Shown: positions 43,924 to 55,228 of the stretch, piece by piece | Numbering within the stretch: position 1 is the stretch's first letter | Layout: every line of letters starts with the position of its first letter | Source of the DNA: Inia geoffrensis | Taxonomy: Eukaryota > Chordata > Mammalia > Artiodactyla > Iniidae | Assembly (NCBI GenBank): GCA_036417435.1 | Contig: CM070918.1 | Coordinates: 33,425,523 to 33,489,522 of the forward strand | DNA length: 64,000 nt | Direction: 5' to 3' | The notes under the pieces: model-generated | Seen by the model: the letters and a program-made list of their open reading frames with translations, nothing else | What the model was told of the DNA's origin: nothing | The model's database searches: none | Program-made: the position numbers and the translations under genes

Positions 43924-44065
43924 GGGACTTCCCTGGTGGTCCAGTGGGTAAGACTCCAAGCTCCCAGTGCAGGGGACCCAGGTCCGATCCCTGATCGGGG
44001 AACTAGATCCCACATGCATGCCGCAACTAAGAACCCACATGCATGCCGCGACTAAGACCTGGAAA
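43924..44065 (+). mobile_element. CHR-type SINE, older form, sense
   Basis: GGGACTTCCCTGGTGGTCCAGTGG start, 'CAGGTCCGATCCCTGATCGGGGAACTAGATCCCACATGCATGCCGC'. A 24-25 bp internal duplication (CCCACATGCATGCCGC(A/G)ACTAAG) occurs in the 3' half. No clear A-tail. Confidence 0.85.
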
Positions 44066-44069
44066 CCCA

Positions 44070-44980
44070 GCCTGTCCCAGAGCAAGAAGGACCCAGCAGG
44101 AGTCCTGGGAAGATGGAGGCAGTCTGGAATTTGGGAGATGCCCGTGGTCTACTCAGGGATGCCAACTTGCTCTCTTCATCTGACAACTGACGTGTGGGGC
44201 CTAAGGTCCCTCTGCCAGCTTCCAACCAGCAGCCCGGGCATAGCCAGAGCTCCAGATCTGTACTGAGAATAAATAAAGTAAGGCCTTCAAGGAGGAACCC
44301 CTGGTGTTTTTCAAGTGGGGCCCTTTAAGACCACCTCCTTGTGGCTTGGCCAGCGGTTGTGCCCTTGAGTAGATCGTAGTGACAGGGAGACAAGACAGGG
44401 GTGGGCTGAGAAGGCACTTCGAATGGACATGGAAAGTAAGATGAATTCGCCACCTAATGAGATGGATCTGTCATGCCCCCAGCCTCGTGGCCGCATCCCC
44501 AGGATGGATCATACAATTGATAAGTGGGAGATGAAACACTCTGCCTCCTTCTCATTTATTAGGACTTAGAGAAAATGAATCTGATTTGGGGCTCTCTGGG
44601 GTCACCTTGGGCTCGATTCCTTTTTAGCTGGGAGGTGGAGGGTCTGAAAAGGTTAGCTGTCTGTTCCCAAAGCTGTTCACCAGTGAGCTCAGAGGCTCAG
44701 GAAGGGGCGGGGCGGGGGGGGAGCCACAACATTAGGGAATGAAGTTCGCCATCTGACCCCACCGGCCATGAAGGTTCACGGAGCTGGTGACAACTGATTT
44801 CTCAAGTGCGTTTTGTTTGCAGATGGCTTTCTAGCGATTTACGTGGGTCGTTAGTGGATCAATACTTTTCTCAGGAGTCTGTGAAATCCCTGGCTGCTTG
44901 CTAGTTGAGCCGAGGCAGTTATTTCTAATGAGCAACTGTGCCCAGTGGCGGGCCAGCCTCCTCGCTATGTTTCAACTACC
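44070..44980. other. Unique non-coding DNA
   Basis: No repeat recognised. GGGGCGGGGCGGGGGGGGAG at 44704-44722 is a GC-box-like, quadruplex-prone run without other promoter features. Confidence 0.45.
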
Positions 44981-44984
44981 GTCT

Positions 44985-45275
44985 GATGGTCCGCTAGGTG
45001 CCACTCAGTGCTGTGGGTGTTTTGTGAGTGTGTGTTATCCATTTGGATCACTGTGTAGATGGAGTTCCAGGAGACTCAGAGGGACTGAGTGTCTTGACCA
45101 CAGTCATTTAGTCAGATTGCCTGGGCTGGAATGTTCTCTCTCGGCCTGTGAGTTTATACACCATACTCAGCCTTCCTAAGCCTCCGTTTCCTCGTCTGTC
45201 AAATGAGATAACACACGCTAAGTCCATAGCTCTGTGCCTGGAACATAGTCAGTACTCAATAAATGACAGCTGACC
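44985..45275. mobile_element. MIR fragments in opposite orientation
   Basis: 44985-45175 is a MIR in reverse ('CGCTAGGTGCCACTCAGTGC' to 'GGAGACTCAGAGGGACTGAGTGTCTTGACC'). 45177-45275 is a MIR 3' half in sense ('TAAGCCTCCGTTTCCTCGTCTGTCAAATGAGATAACAC..CATAGTCAGTACTCAATAAATG'). Confidence 0.7.
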
Positions 45276-45469
45276 CAGCTTGTCCGCCTTCAGAGTCCAT
45301 GTTTTTTTTTTCTCATAATATCACAGGAACCTTGAGACGGGAAGGAAGAAGTGTGGTTAGATTTTGAACATGTGTATATTTTCTTCGAAGGTGTACTGAC
45401 TGATGGTGTTATTTTTGGTTGAATGTGACTTGGGAGAGCCCCACAGGCCACCGATCTGGCCAGGATGGC

Positions 45470-45700
45470 ACAGTAGGTGCGTGCCCAGGCTCTAGAGCCA
45501 GGCTGCTCAAATCCCAGGCCCACCACTCACTAGCTGTGTGACCTTGGGTAAGTTAGGTAACCATTCTGTGCTTATGGGTCTTCACCAAAACACGAAGATA
45601 ATAATAGCCTCTACCTCTAGGTTGCTGAGAAGATTAAATGAGTTAATACCTGCAAGTGCTCAAGGAAGTTAGCTGTTATTAGTGCCATCTTTTTCCAGGC
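45470..45700 (+). mobile_element. MIR SINE, sense
   Basis: 'GGCACAGTAGGTGCGTGCCCAGGCTCTAGAGCCAGGC', 'CACTAGCTGTGTGACCTTGGGTAAGTTAGGTAACC', 'TTGCTGAGAAGATTAAATGAGTTAATACC'. Nearly full length. Confidence 0.92.
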
Positions 45701-45907
45701 TAGGAATGGAGGCATGGCCGTTTCCTGATTCTTAATAGGTCAGTGGTTGAGTTCATCAGGATATAAGCTGCTGCTTGAGGGCTATATATTAAACATAGGG
45801 AAGAAGTTTCTGATCTCAGTGAAGGTTACGCACAGGGACAAGGAAGGGAAGGAGACTAAAGAGCTTCAGAAGGAGGAGAAGAGGGGTGATGTAGAGAGGA
45901 AAACATT

Positions 45908-46173
45908 GATTGGATGGGCTTGGGATTGGATGGGCTTGGGATTGGATGGGCTTGGGATTGGATGGGGCTGGGATTGGATGGGGCTGGGATTGGATGGGGC
46001 TGGGATTGGATGGGGCTGGGATTGGATGGGCTTGGGATTGGATGGGCTTGGGATTGGATGGGGCTGGGATTGGATGGGGCTGGGATTGGATGGGGCTGGG
46101 ATTGGATGGGGCTGGGATTGGATGGGGCTGGGATTGGATGGGCTTGGGATTGGATGGGGCTGGGATTGGATGG
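45908..46173. repeat. 16-bp minisatellite, about 16.6 units
   Basis: Two unit variants alternate: A = GGATTGGATGGGCTTG and B = GGATTGGATGGGGCTG. The order is A3 B4 A2 B5 A B, then a partial unit. The 16-bp unit is not a multiple of three, so all + frames cycle through the same 16-residue pattern (GLGLDGAGIGWGWDWM-like) and stay open. The resulting ORFs (up to 144 codons) are artefacts. G-runs on + could form quadruplexes. Confidence 0.97.
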
Positions 46174-46324
46174 TGTCGTGAGATCTGGTTTCTTCTACAG
46201 CTGATGCTATTAGCTAACTAGGGGACAGTGGGGGTCCTCATCAGACACAAACTCCCTGGGAATCGGTTCCTGGTTCCTTCAACCATACAATGAGAAGGTG
46301 GACTAAAGTCATTCCATTTATTTA

Positions 46325-47045
46325 GACATTATTCAACAAATATTTGTCAAGCACCCATGTGCCAGGCGCTGGGGATGCATCAGAGAAGATAATTGTCCCT
46401 TCTGTCATGGGGTTTACATTCTATTCTGGAGTGTAGGGAGCAGACAGAAAGTAAATAAACCAGCAAGCAAGATAATTATAAATGGATGAGAGCCACCTTT
46501 GTGCTGAAATAGAGCTGGGGCGGGGAGGGGAAGTTGGCCAGGGAAGACCTCTCTGAGCAGACGACATTTGTACTGATCCCTGGAGAAGTAGCCAGATTTG
46601 GGGAAGAACATTCCAGGCAGAGATCTGGGGATGGTAAAAGAATGGGCATGTTTGAGGAAGAGAGAGCAGAGAAGTCTGAGCTGCAGCGGAGAGACATGAA
46701 GAGCTTGGACCACGGAACCTGTGGGCAGGACGAGGAGTTAGACTTTTCTTGTAAAAACTATGAGAAATCTTGGAAGGGGCTTTAATCTTGGGAGAGGCAT
46801 CATTTGATTTTCACTGCTTGAAAAACAGACCAGCTGCTGAGTGGAGAAAGGATGGGAGAAGAGCAAGAATGCAAGCTGGGAGCAGAGTGCTGAGTGGTCC
46901 AGTAAGCAAAGGATGGAGATAGTGGCCGTAGGGATGGAGAAAAGTGGGTAGTTTTGAGACAGAGTTGATGGTGGAGATGGTAGGACTTGGTGCAGATGGC
47001 TGTGGAGGCTGAGTGAAAGAAGGTAATCAAGGACGACCCCTCAAT
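46325..47045 (+). mobile_element. L2 3' part, sense
   Basis: 'AGCACCCATGTGCCAGGCGCTGGGGATGC', 'GGCCAGGGAAGACCTCTCTGAGC', 'GGGGAAGAACATTCCAGGCAGAG', 'GAACAT..AAAGAATGGGCATGTTTGAGG', 'GGCTGAGTGAAAGAAGGTAATCAAGGACGACC'. Long, ordered and diverged, typical L2. Confidence 0.75.
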
Positions 47046-47059
47046 TTGGGGCCTGAATT

Positions 47060-47545
47060 CTTCCAATTTTACTAAGTTATGCTGCGGTAACCAACAGCCC
47101 CAGAATCTCAGTAGCTTAAAAACAGTTTTATTTCTCACTTAGGTCCCATGTCAACTGAAGGTCACTGTGGGTTGTTGAATCTGCTTCAAACACATCTATT
47201 TCACTGCAGGATCCAGCCTGAAGGAGCAGCCTGTCTTCTGAATAGATTAGAAAAAAAAGGAAGAAAACAAGCAGAAACACACGTGGCTTGGAAAACTTCT
47301 GCCTACCTCACGTCCTCTCATGTGCCATTGGCTCAAGCAAGTCACGTGGCCAAGTCAGTGTCAAGGGCAGGTTGTGTACTCCTCCCACAGGGCACACTGC
47401 AAGTCTCAGCTGGGGAACGGGACCCCAGAACCCTCCTGCAGCAGGGGAGTGACTATCTGGGAGCAGAACAAACTCTGCCGCAAGCCCTGGGCTAGCAGCT
47501 CGTGCTGCCATTTATTGAGAGCAGTGATGGTAGGAGGTAGGGAGC
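47060..47545 (-). mobile_element. Ancient interspersed repeat, same broad type as 2050-2605
   Basis: 'GCTGCGGTAACCAACAGCCCCAGAATCTCAGTAGCTTAAAAACAG' followed by 'CTTCTGCCTACCTCACGTCCTCTCATGTGCCATTGGCTCAAGCAAGTCACGTGGCCAAG'. Old LTR-like repeat, family not assigned. Confidence 0.5.
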
Positions 47546-47549
47546 AGTT

Positions 47550-48555
47550 TGGAGGGGGACAACATATAACTGTCCCTTCACGTCTCATCTTCTGAGTTCC
47601 CAGCAGGGACTTCGATCCCACGTGAATTGAATGAGTCAGATATGAACCAGCCTGGGAGAGTGCCTGCCTTAGAGGAGAAGACAGGCTGGATATTCTAGAG
47701 ACCAGAGGGCACCCAGGTTAAGTTCCCTCAAGAAAAAGGCCGGTAACCCAAGCCCTTCTGCTTTGTTCAGCCACTCATTTCAGCCCTACCACCGAGTCCT
47801 CGGGAGTGAGCTGGGGTCCCCCCTTCTTTGTTCTCTCTCCTCTACTCTGGGCTCCGGGTTTCCAGGGCCTCTGGGGAGGTCAAGTGCTCGTTCCCTGCCC
47901 TTCTTTTCAGAGATCAAAAAATGGTTCCCTGGTTGAACAATGGCCCTACCATCTGCGATATGTTAACTGCATAATGGAATGTAACTCGAAGGGCTTTTAA
48001 AAACACAAAGAGAGATTTTCTTGTAACTAATCGTGATGGATGGTGAGTACGGTCGGCCCAGGAACATAAATCTCTGTGCCAAGCCTTGAACTAAAAAGCC
48101 AGCTCCAGAGTTCAGAGAGCCTTGTCCTCGGCCACGGGCAAGTCTCGTGGGAGAGGTTTGGAGACCTCATCTGCATTAAGAGGGCAGACACCCTCCCTCC
48201 CTGGGGCCCCTGACTACCCATTTCCAGGCCCCTTCGCAGTGAAGTCACTTGGGCTGCCTCTGCTGGAGTGATGGGCTGCCCGTTGCATCTTCTGCGGCTC
48301 CCATGAGTGTGGACCAGGAGACAGGCTCCCTGGGAAGGGACAGGGTAGGAGCGGTGGCCACTCCCACCACTCTCCCATTTAATTAGGAAAGAATTAGTCA
48401 AAAAACCAGGGCGAGCTCTCAGCAGAAAAGCTCACGTGTTAGCTGCTCCTGTTAGCTCTGGTCACTCTTTTAGAACCATCTCAGCTCCTATGAATGTGGC
48501 CAAGGCTCTTGCTTCATAAAGGTTATTAGTCAGGTCAAGGTATTATGGTCATTGG
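47550..48555. other. Unique non-coding DNA
   Basis: No gene or repeat recognised. Minus-strand ORF 48027-48401 (124 codons) has no domain. Confidence 0.4.
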
Positions 48556-48559
48556 TGAA

Positions 48560-48785
48560 GGAACAAGAACACTGGTCTTAGAGTTAGAAGTTCTGGGTTC
48601 AAGAGTCAGCTCTACCACTCTGGGCAAGCCATGTACCTTCTCTGGGCCTCAGTTTTCCCATTGGTCATCTGTTAAATGGGCATAATAATACCTGGGCTAC
48701 CTAATTAAAAGGGTTAGTGTGAGGAGTGAATGAAATTATGTATGTCTCAAAGCACTTTGTGAAACATCAGACTATGTGATTTTTA
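48560..48785 (+). mobile_element. MIR SINE, sense
   Basis: 'AACACTGGTCTTAGAGTTAGAAGTTCTGGGTTCAAGAG', 'CACTCTGGGCAAGCCATGTACCTTCTCTGGGCCTCAG', 'GTTAGTGTGAGGAGTGAATGAAATTATG'. Confidence 0.88.
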
Positions 48786-48789
48786 TTCA

Positions 48790-50935
48790 GTATGAATTTG
48801 GAAAAGAACTCAAAAATCATTCCTAGGTTTTTTTTTTTCCTGGAAAAACAAACAAAACTACAACAAAAAGGAAATGAGGAAACTGGGTTGGCTTCACTTT
48901 CAAAATGGAGATATGGCTTGGCTTCCCATTCCCACCCCCTGCCTCCAATTTTTTTTTTTTTTAAATCTCTAAACTCAGCATTTTGGAATCTGAGAATGAA
49001 GATGCTGAATTTTTCATATGGGGACTATGAGAAATTCATGCTTTGAAAAAGTATGACACGCTGATGACTTTTCTGTGGGTCTTTATCATGCAACACTTTG
49101 TCTACAGGGCAAGGGGCCAGAGCCCAGGGGCCACAGGGAGCCCCAGAGATCAGGAAGGGCACATCGATTTCATCCCAGTGACACTTCCCATCACTGGTAG
49201 TGGCTCGACTGTCATCGGAATCCTAAAGAGGACTATGTTCAAGTGTCCACTTCAGGCCATCCTCATGCTGAGCCCGGCCCTTCTGGTGTTAGGGCTTCTC
49301 CTGGACTCCTTGAGTGTCTAGATTCTTCTCGGGGTTCCTCCGTGCCTGCCATTCAAGGCAGGCTCTTTGTCACTGGATGTAGTATTTTTCAGTCTATTTC
49401 TGCAGCTTCCAGAAGTTCTTTAAAACTTGAGTCCACTGAATTGCATTCTTCTGTTTTCTAGGACAGCTACAGATTTTTTCTTATTCTTAGATTTCTTCAA
49501 AACATTCTTTTGGGATCTTGGGAATGAGGGGGAGATCATTGCTGGGTTTGATTCTCAGTCTTAAAACCACCTGTCAGGAGCTGTATACATTTTTTTGAAT
49601 TGATTAAGGTTAATATTGGAAGCTAAAAGATAATTATTGCAAATGTTCTATGGAAAATTTAAAAGACTATGGTGTTCCTTTGTAGGGAATAAAATTTGAT
49701 ATATATATATTAAATCAACCTTATTATATTATTCAAATTTTTATATCCTTTTTTAATACTCTTGAGTTCTTTTGCTTTAGGATTATCCAATTAAATAGCA
49801 TTTTTTTTTTTTACTCTGAGAGTCTCTGAATTTAATAGAGTTAATTCATTTATCTGGTTTTGTATTTAATAGTTAATCTATTTACTTATGACTAACATTT
49901 GGTTTTCTATTATTTTGTTTTGTTTTTTAGGCTTATTTGCTTTCCTCTTCTTCCTTTAAAAAAAACATATAATGTTTAATTTCTTCCTTTAATTAAAAAC
50001 ATTTAGGACGGACCCCATTTTTGTTCTGTTAGTGGCAATCTTTAAGTTTTTCAAACACATCTTTGATCATTTTTCTCTGTTACTACAAATTGGTATCTCT
50101 CAAACTTTCCCATGTGTATAAAAGAAAATGTCTTGAATTTGTCTCTTACCTCATTAAATTGATTTTCTGCAGTATCCAACCTGCTGTTCAGATGATGGTT
50201 TTTAATTAATCAATTGTGTTTTCTTCTCCATTCACTCCTCCCTTACCTCAGATTGTTTCTTTCTCATCCTGCTTGCTCTAGTTTCTGGATTCATTGTCCT
50301 TTGAATATTATTGCAAAAGGAAATCAGAAACTTCCTGAAGCTGTCTATTTCTTGCAGTAAGTCTATATGGCGAGAGAGGGGTTTTTAATGCCCCTCAGGT
50401 GGCCTTTTTCTCAGGTCTGCAGGAGCTTCAGTGTCCAGAGCCCTCTCTGCCCATTAGCAGGAGGCTGGCTCTCCCTGCCATCTCTCCTCCAAGCAAGGAC
50501 AGCTCTGTGGACTGTCCGCAGAAGTAAGGTTTCCTCCATTTACTTCTGAGGCAGCTGCTCTGAAATGGGAAGAGGGATGGAGAACTGGCCTCCTAGACCC
50601 TTCCCCCATGTCTGTGGTCATCCTTATGAAGAGCAGTGATATATGATTGACAAGATGACACCAACCAACTGTACTGATTCCTCATTGCCTTGTGGGAGAA
50701 ACAAAATAAAACCATACAACATCACTCAATCAATTTGGGCCTGTCTCTAGACCATGGGTGTTCTCTGATCTCATACAGGGTTAACGCTAACAGGTTTCTT
50801 TCGGTGACAAGTTTGATCTTTGTTTTACAAGTACACTAGTAGATGCAGCATCTCCTGTTCTTGAAATTCATTCATCAGCAATCATTATGACTTTGTACAA
50901 AGATTCAGTCCATTATACCAAATACACAGTGGCCT
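48790..50935. other. Mostly unique, very AT-rich in 49570-50250
   Basis: No gene. Poly-T tracts at 48828, 48949 and 49801. 49570-50250 is AT-rich with L1-like flavour but no landmark I can match, so possibly a very old LINE. The ORFs at 49043-49461 lack features. Confidence 0.35.
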
Positions 50936-50944
50936 TACACTACC

Positions 50945-51340
50945 ATACAACTGGAAGCAGCCTAGAGGTCCAAAAATAGAGGATGGATTGATTGATTGAT
51001 TAAAGCTTGGTGATGCAGTGCTTAAAAATAAAACAGCAGTATTTTATGACATGGGAATATTTTCATTGTTTAGCAAGTAAAAAGTCACAAAACCTTGTTT
51101 GATCCCATTTTTGTAAAAATAGTATAAATAAGTGTGTGTGCGTGGGTGTGTGTGTGTGTGTGTGTAAGACAGAGAGAAGAGAAAGAAATAACTGAATAAT
51201 AATATACCGATACATTAATCTCTGGGTGAGGTAGCTATAGAGATTTAAACATTTTTTTTGTTTTTGCTTTCCTGACTTCACCTGTACTCTCTTTGTTGCC
51301 CATATAACACTTTGGTATTAAGGGAAAGAAGATATTTTTT
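50945..51340 (+). mobile_element. Old L1 3' fragment, sense
   Basis: 'ACAACTGGAAGCAGCCTAGAGGTCC', 'TTGATTAAAGCTTGGTGATGCAG', 'AAAGTCACAAAACCTTGTTTGATCCC' and a tail with 'CTCTGGGTGAGGTAG' are typical ORF2-end and 3'UTR landmarks of old L1s. Contains a (GT)n. Confidence 0.6.
51132..51165. repeat. (GT)n microsatellite
   Basis: About 16 GT units with CGTGGGTG interruption, inside an L1 fragment. Confidence 0.95.
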
Positions 51341-51654
51341 AAAAATCAGTTCATTGGAGGATTTCTGGGAACCCTTACAGGCATTATCTCTGTATTAGAT
51401 TTTGCTATTGTCTTGCTGTTCCCCCCTCTAACAGAACAAAGTGAGAAAAGCTGGATATTCTGGACATCCTATTACTGAGAAATCATAGTGATATTCATTA
51501 TTATAACCCTGTTATACTGGAGGGTTCTGAAATAATTTCTGAATTATCAGAAAAGGTATTGATATAATGCTCTTCTTGTTGTATGTGCATTTAAAGTTTG
51601 TTTTTATTCCTGTTCTGAAAGCTGGTGAGCCATCTATGTATGTTACATTCGTAA

Positions 51655-52010
51655 AGTGATGGAATTCTTGAACTAGAAGGGATCTTGGGGCAGTGGTCAG
51701 CTGGAGCTGGTTTGAGATGGCTTGAGGCATCTCATCCCAACTATGCGTTCAGTAATGTCAAACTGGTAGCTTGACATCAGCAACAGTGGGAGTATTGACA
51801 CCATGGGAATGCGCAAACACTACCAATCAGGGGCCTTCCCCCTCCAAGAGCCAGTTGTTTATCAGAACACCATCACTTTAGGGATGAGCTAATCCACGAA
51901 GGAACTGGGGCTGAGAGAAGTGAAGTGATCTGCCCAAGGTCACATGACAACTTGAGGACAGAGCTGGCTTGACAGCTGAGGCCTCCCGAATCCCTGCAGC
52001 TTCCAAATAT
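51655..52010 (-). mobile_element. MIR/L3-like ancient fragment
   Basis: 'GATGGAATTCTTGAACTAGAAGGGATCTTGGG' and, after an insertion-like gap, 'GGAACTGGGGCTGAGAGAAGTGAAGTGATCTGCCCAAGGTCACATGACAACTTG'. Same layout as 7915 and 41960. Confidence 0.55.
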
Positions 52011-52129
52011 CCCACAAGGGCTCTGCTAAAAATGGCACAACTCAGGTTTTGCCAGGGCTGAAGAGAAGTGTTTTCATTTCATTCAGGAGCAGGAAGATCT
52101 CACTTTTAGAGTCTAAAGAAAAATGAGCA

Positions 52130-52480
52130 GCGTGCCCATAACCATTATTTTACTTTATGCAGATTCACAGACTTGGAGTGCTAACTAAAGGCAACTAATC
52201 TACATGGGAAACTAAGCACTTATCAGATAATTGTTTAAAAAAAAATCTTAAATCCCTGTATTAGACAACACAATATTCTTTCCATTTGTGCAATGATTTG
52301 TTAATTAAATTGCTGCTAAAGCAATATTTATTTTTCACCTTAAAATCAGCTGAATATCAGTCTACAGTCAATACAATGTTGCCTGGAGGCATCTCCTGCT
52401 TCAAATTTGCTTCACAAATATGCTGCAGGTAATTTATACCCAGTCAATAAGACATGTTTCAAAAGCCACTTTTCCCTCCC
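52130..52480. promoter_or_regulatory. Candidate conserved non-coding block
   Basis: Repeat-free AT-rich DNA with GTTAATTAAATTGCTGC (52300-52316), CACCTTAAAATCAGC and TTTGCTTCACAAATATGCTGCAGG strings. Inference only. Confidence 0.3.
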
Positions 52481-52484
52481 AACA

Positions 52485-52895
52485 GGCAGCCCTGGTCTAA
52501 TTTACAATTGGATAAGGACTGGCAAACTATACACACCTGAGTTAAATGTAATTTGTAATAAGATTTTTTTTTTTTAAGCAGTAGTGAAAGATTTGATTTC
52601 GTCTGTTCTGTATGCAAGTAATCTTTGACTATTTCTGGGCCGATAACTGGAAAACGTAAGATGCTTTTGTTTCCCTTTTTGTTGTTATTTGGGTGGGGAG
52701 GGAGAGCTTCAGGGGCAGTGAACATCGTAATTGCCCTCTCCAGTACATGTTTGCAGAATCCACTGCTAAGAAGGAAAGGGGTGATATAATTATTTGGGGT
52801 CCTTTTGTAAGGAAAGGAAGTCTTTATACCAAGACAAATCCTCCCCTTGTTCCCTTATATTTGGGAAGAGGCAGAGGGGAAACAAGAGCTGTCAA
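52485..52895. other. Unique non-coding DNA
   Basis: No repeat recognised. T14 tract at 52564. Short ORFs without features. Confidence 0.4.
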
Positions 52896-52899
52896 ATTT

Positions 52900-53460
52900 T
52901 GGCTGAATGAAAGACTGACAAATTAATCCCAGGGCTTGAAATCTCAACAAAGGTTGAAATCTGTAATTAGTGTTAGAAACTGCAATTAACTTATTCGTCA
53001 GCCCTGGTGCAGTTTGGGTACATCTTCCGCCGCGGGTGGGTACCATCACTAGAAACCTTCTCTGGGAAGTGGGTCTCTTAGCTCTCACCCTCCCATTTCA
53101 TTCCACCAGCTGCCCATTTGATTGGTTAAGTAGTTTGGATTGCACAATCCTCTCTTTTTCTTTCGGATTGATGTGTTTATTACTTTTTGTGACAGTGGCT
53201 CCCAAGGCAGATGTTCAATAAAGGGGAAAAAAAATCTGATACAGACCCAAGTCAAGAGAGAAGTGGCAGAGATTGCAGAAAATTGGGAAAGTTATCATAA
53301 GCATGGAGCTGTTATTGGCGATTTTGCTCCCAGCGTCTGTAGTCGTTGTGTTATTTACTCTTGTGCGGCCGGAAACCTAGCGGGGAATTATTGAAAGCCG
53401 AGTTTCCTGAGTTTTAAATTGCCCTTGTTCTTTGTGCGCATCATTCCAGCCGCTCATCAA
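52900..53460. promoter_or_regulatory. Candidate conserved non-coding block
   Basis: Repeat-free. CpGs retained in mixed context (CTTCCGCCGCGGGTGGG at 53025-53041, GCGGCCGGAAACCTAGCGGGG at 53364-53384) and motif-like strings AACTGCAATTAACTTATTCG and GAATTATTGAAAGCCG. Could be an enhancer or small CpG-rich element. The 83-84 codon ORFs (52970-53394) overlap out of frame. Confidence 0.35.
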
Positions 53461-53913
53461 AGGGAGGGCTAAATTGAAGCTCTGAGAGACAGGAGCTGTT
53501 CTGTCTCTCTGCCTCTCTTTCTCCCTGTCTCTCTGTCCTTTTCCAGAATGAGAAGAATGGACTTTAGCTTCCTGATGATGAGGTTGTGTTTATTTGACGG
53601 CACCGGGGAGCAGGGTCAGGCTTGGGTGTGACTGTGACCCTCATCTTCAGGGTTCCTTGGGGCCCCAACTCCCCTTCCCTACCTGCCTCTGTGGCTCTGC
53701 CAGCCCCCAGTTCCCTGCTCTACTGACTCTCCTCCCTCCTCATCTTTCCCCGCTTCCTGCTCATTCCCCGGTCCCAGGAAGATTTACCTGCCCTAGACAC
53801 CTGTGGGTGACAAATCCATGCAAATCAACTTCCTCTGATTATTTTTAAATTGAAGTATATAGTTGATTTACAATGTTGTGGTAATTTCTGCTGTACAGCA
53901 AAGTGATTCAGTG

Positions 53914-53915
<2 letters not shown>

Positions 53916-53946
<31 letters not shown>
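53916..53946. repeat. (TA)n microsatellite in L1 3'UTR
   Basis: About 15 TA units arising from the TATATATATG seed present in other copies of this L1 3'UTR. Confidence 0.95.
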
Positions 53947-53949
<3 letters not shown>

Positions 53950-54329
53950 TCTTTTTTTAATATTCTTTTCCATTATGGTTTATTATAGGATACTGAATAT
54001 AGTTCTCTGTGCTATACAGTAGGACCTTGCTGTTTATCCATTCCATATATAGTAGCTTACATCTGCTAATCCCAACCTCCCACTCCATCCCTCCCCCAAC
54101 TCCCTCCCCCTCAGCAACCACCAGCCTGTTTTCTTTGTCCATGATTCTGTTTCTGTTTCACAGATAGGTTCATTTGTGTCATATTTTAGATGCCACATAT
54201 AAGTGATATCATAGGGTATTTGTCTTTCTCTTTCTGACTTACTTCACTTAGTATGATAATCTCTAGTTGCACCCATGTTGCTGCAAATGGCATAATTTCA
54301 TTCTTTTTTATGGCCTAGTAATATTCCAT

Positions 54330-54332
<3 letters not shown>

Positions 54333-54396
<64 letters not shown>
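54333..54396. repeat. (TA)n microsatellite in L1 ORF2 end
   Basis: About 31 TA units with one TG interruption. The sister copy on + at 55455 has only TACATATGTACA at the same position. Confidence 0.95.
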
Positions 54397-54459
54397 CACC
54401 TCTTCTTTATCCATTCATCTGTTGATGGACATTTAAGTCAAATCAACTTCCTCTGAAAC

Positions 54460-55214
54460 CCTCTGTTCTCTCCCCACCCCTGATGTAATCAAAACCCATT
54501 CAATCAGGTGCCTACCAGAGACAGCACCCTCCATCAGCATTTCCCTCAAATGGGCTTTGAGACCCCTCAGGTTTCCAGGCCTTCCATGGGCCCCCGTCTG
54601 CGCAACTGCTTCTCGGTGCCCCCAAAGGCCATTTTTATCAGATTCATGCCCCTTCACTTGCTGCTTAGTGTCCTTCCTCTGCACTGCACAGGACGTTCTT
54701 CATCTATAAAAACTACAGCACTGGAGAGCCAGAGCATCTCGATCTGGCGGTTAACTGCATGTGGGATATTAGACCCAGATAAACATGTTTCCAAAGGAGC
54801 TCCCTCTCTTGGCCTTTCCTAAGGCACATCCGCTCACACAACTCTGTAAAAGTCCAGAGTAAGAAAATGCGCTTCATGTTGGCTGGTGTTTCCCAAACTC
54901 ATCTGGCCACTTAAACAATCACTCTAGAGAGGTTGATTGAATGGCGTACGTGGCAGGCCTCATGCTAGGATCTAGGAAGACAATGTGTAAAAGAAAAGGT
55001 AGCCTCTCTCCCTCTCCTTAAAGAACTCTTCCTTACCTGCCCTGCACAACCCAAGATAGTCATTTATATGAATCCAATGTTCCATGGAGCATAGCGCTTC
55101 CCTTAAATCAAAGGAGTGGCTTTTAATGGTGGAATTTTGAAACATGGTGAATATTCTGGGGCAGGAAGACCCTTAAAATCACACCCATTCGAAAGCAGCT
55201 TACTATTCTTGTAG
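54460..55214. other. Unique non-coding DNA between inverted L1s
   Basis: No gene or repeat recognised. 104-codon + ORF at 54508-54822 and its minus counterpart have no domain. Confidence 0.4.
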
Positions 55215-55228
55215 AAAGACCTACTCCT

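Larger units (their letters stand above)
53839..54438 (-). mobile_element. Young L1 3' end, antisense, with target duplication
   Basis: 3'UTR ('GTATATAGTTGATTTACAATGTTGTGG', 'CTATACAGTAGGACCTTGC') followed by the ORF2 end in reverse ('CTGACTTACTTCACTTAG', 'TATGGCCTAGTAATATTCCATTG'). Perfect 18-bp target duplication CAAATCAACTTCCTCTGA at 53821-53838 and 54439-54456. 5'-truncated. Two TA repeats grew inside it. Confidence 0.96.

Noticed and set aside
44704..44722. GC-box run as a promoter
   Set aside because: Single G-rich run without CpG island, TATA or initiator context.
45747..46221. Long Gly/Trp/Asp-repeat ORFs in three frames
   Set aside because: Translation of a 16-bp minisatellite; identical peptide in every + frame.
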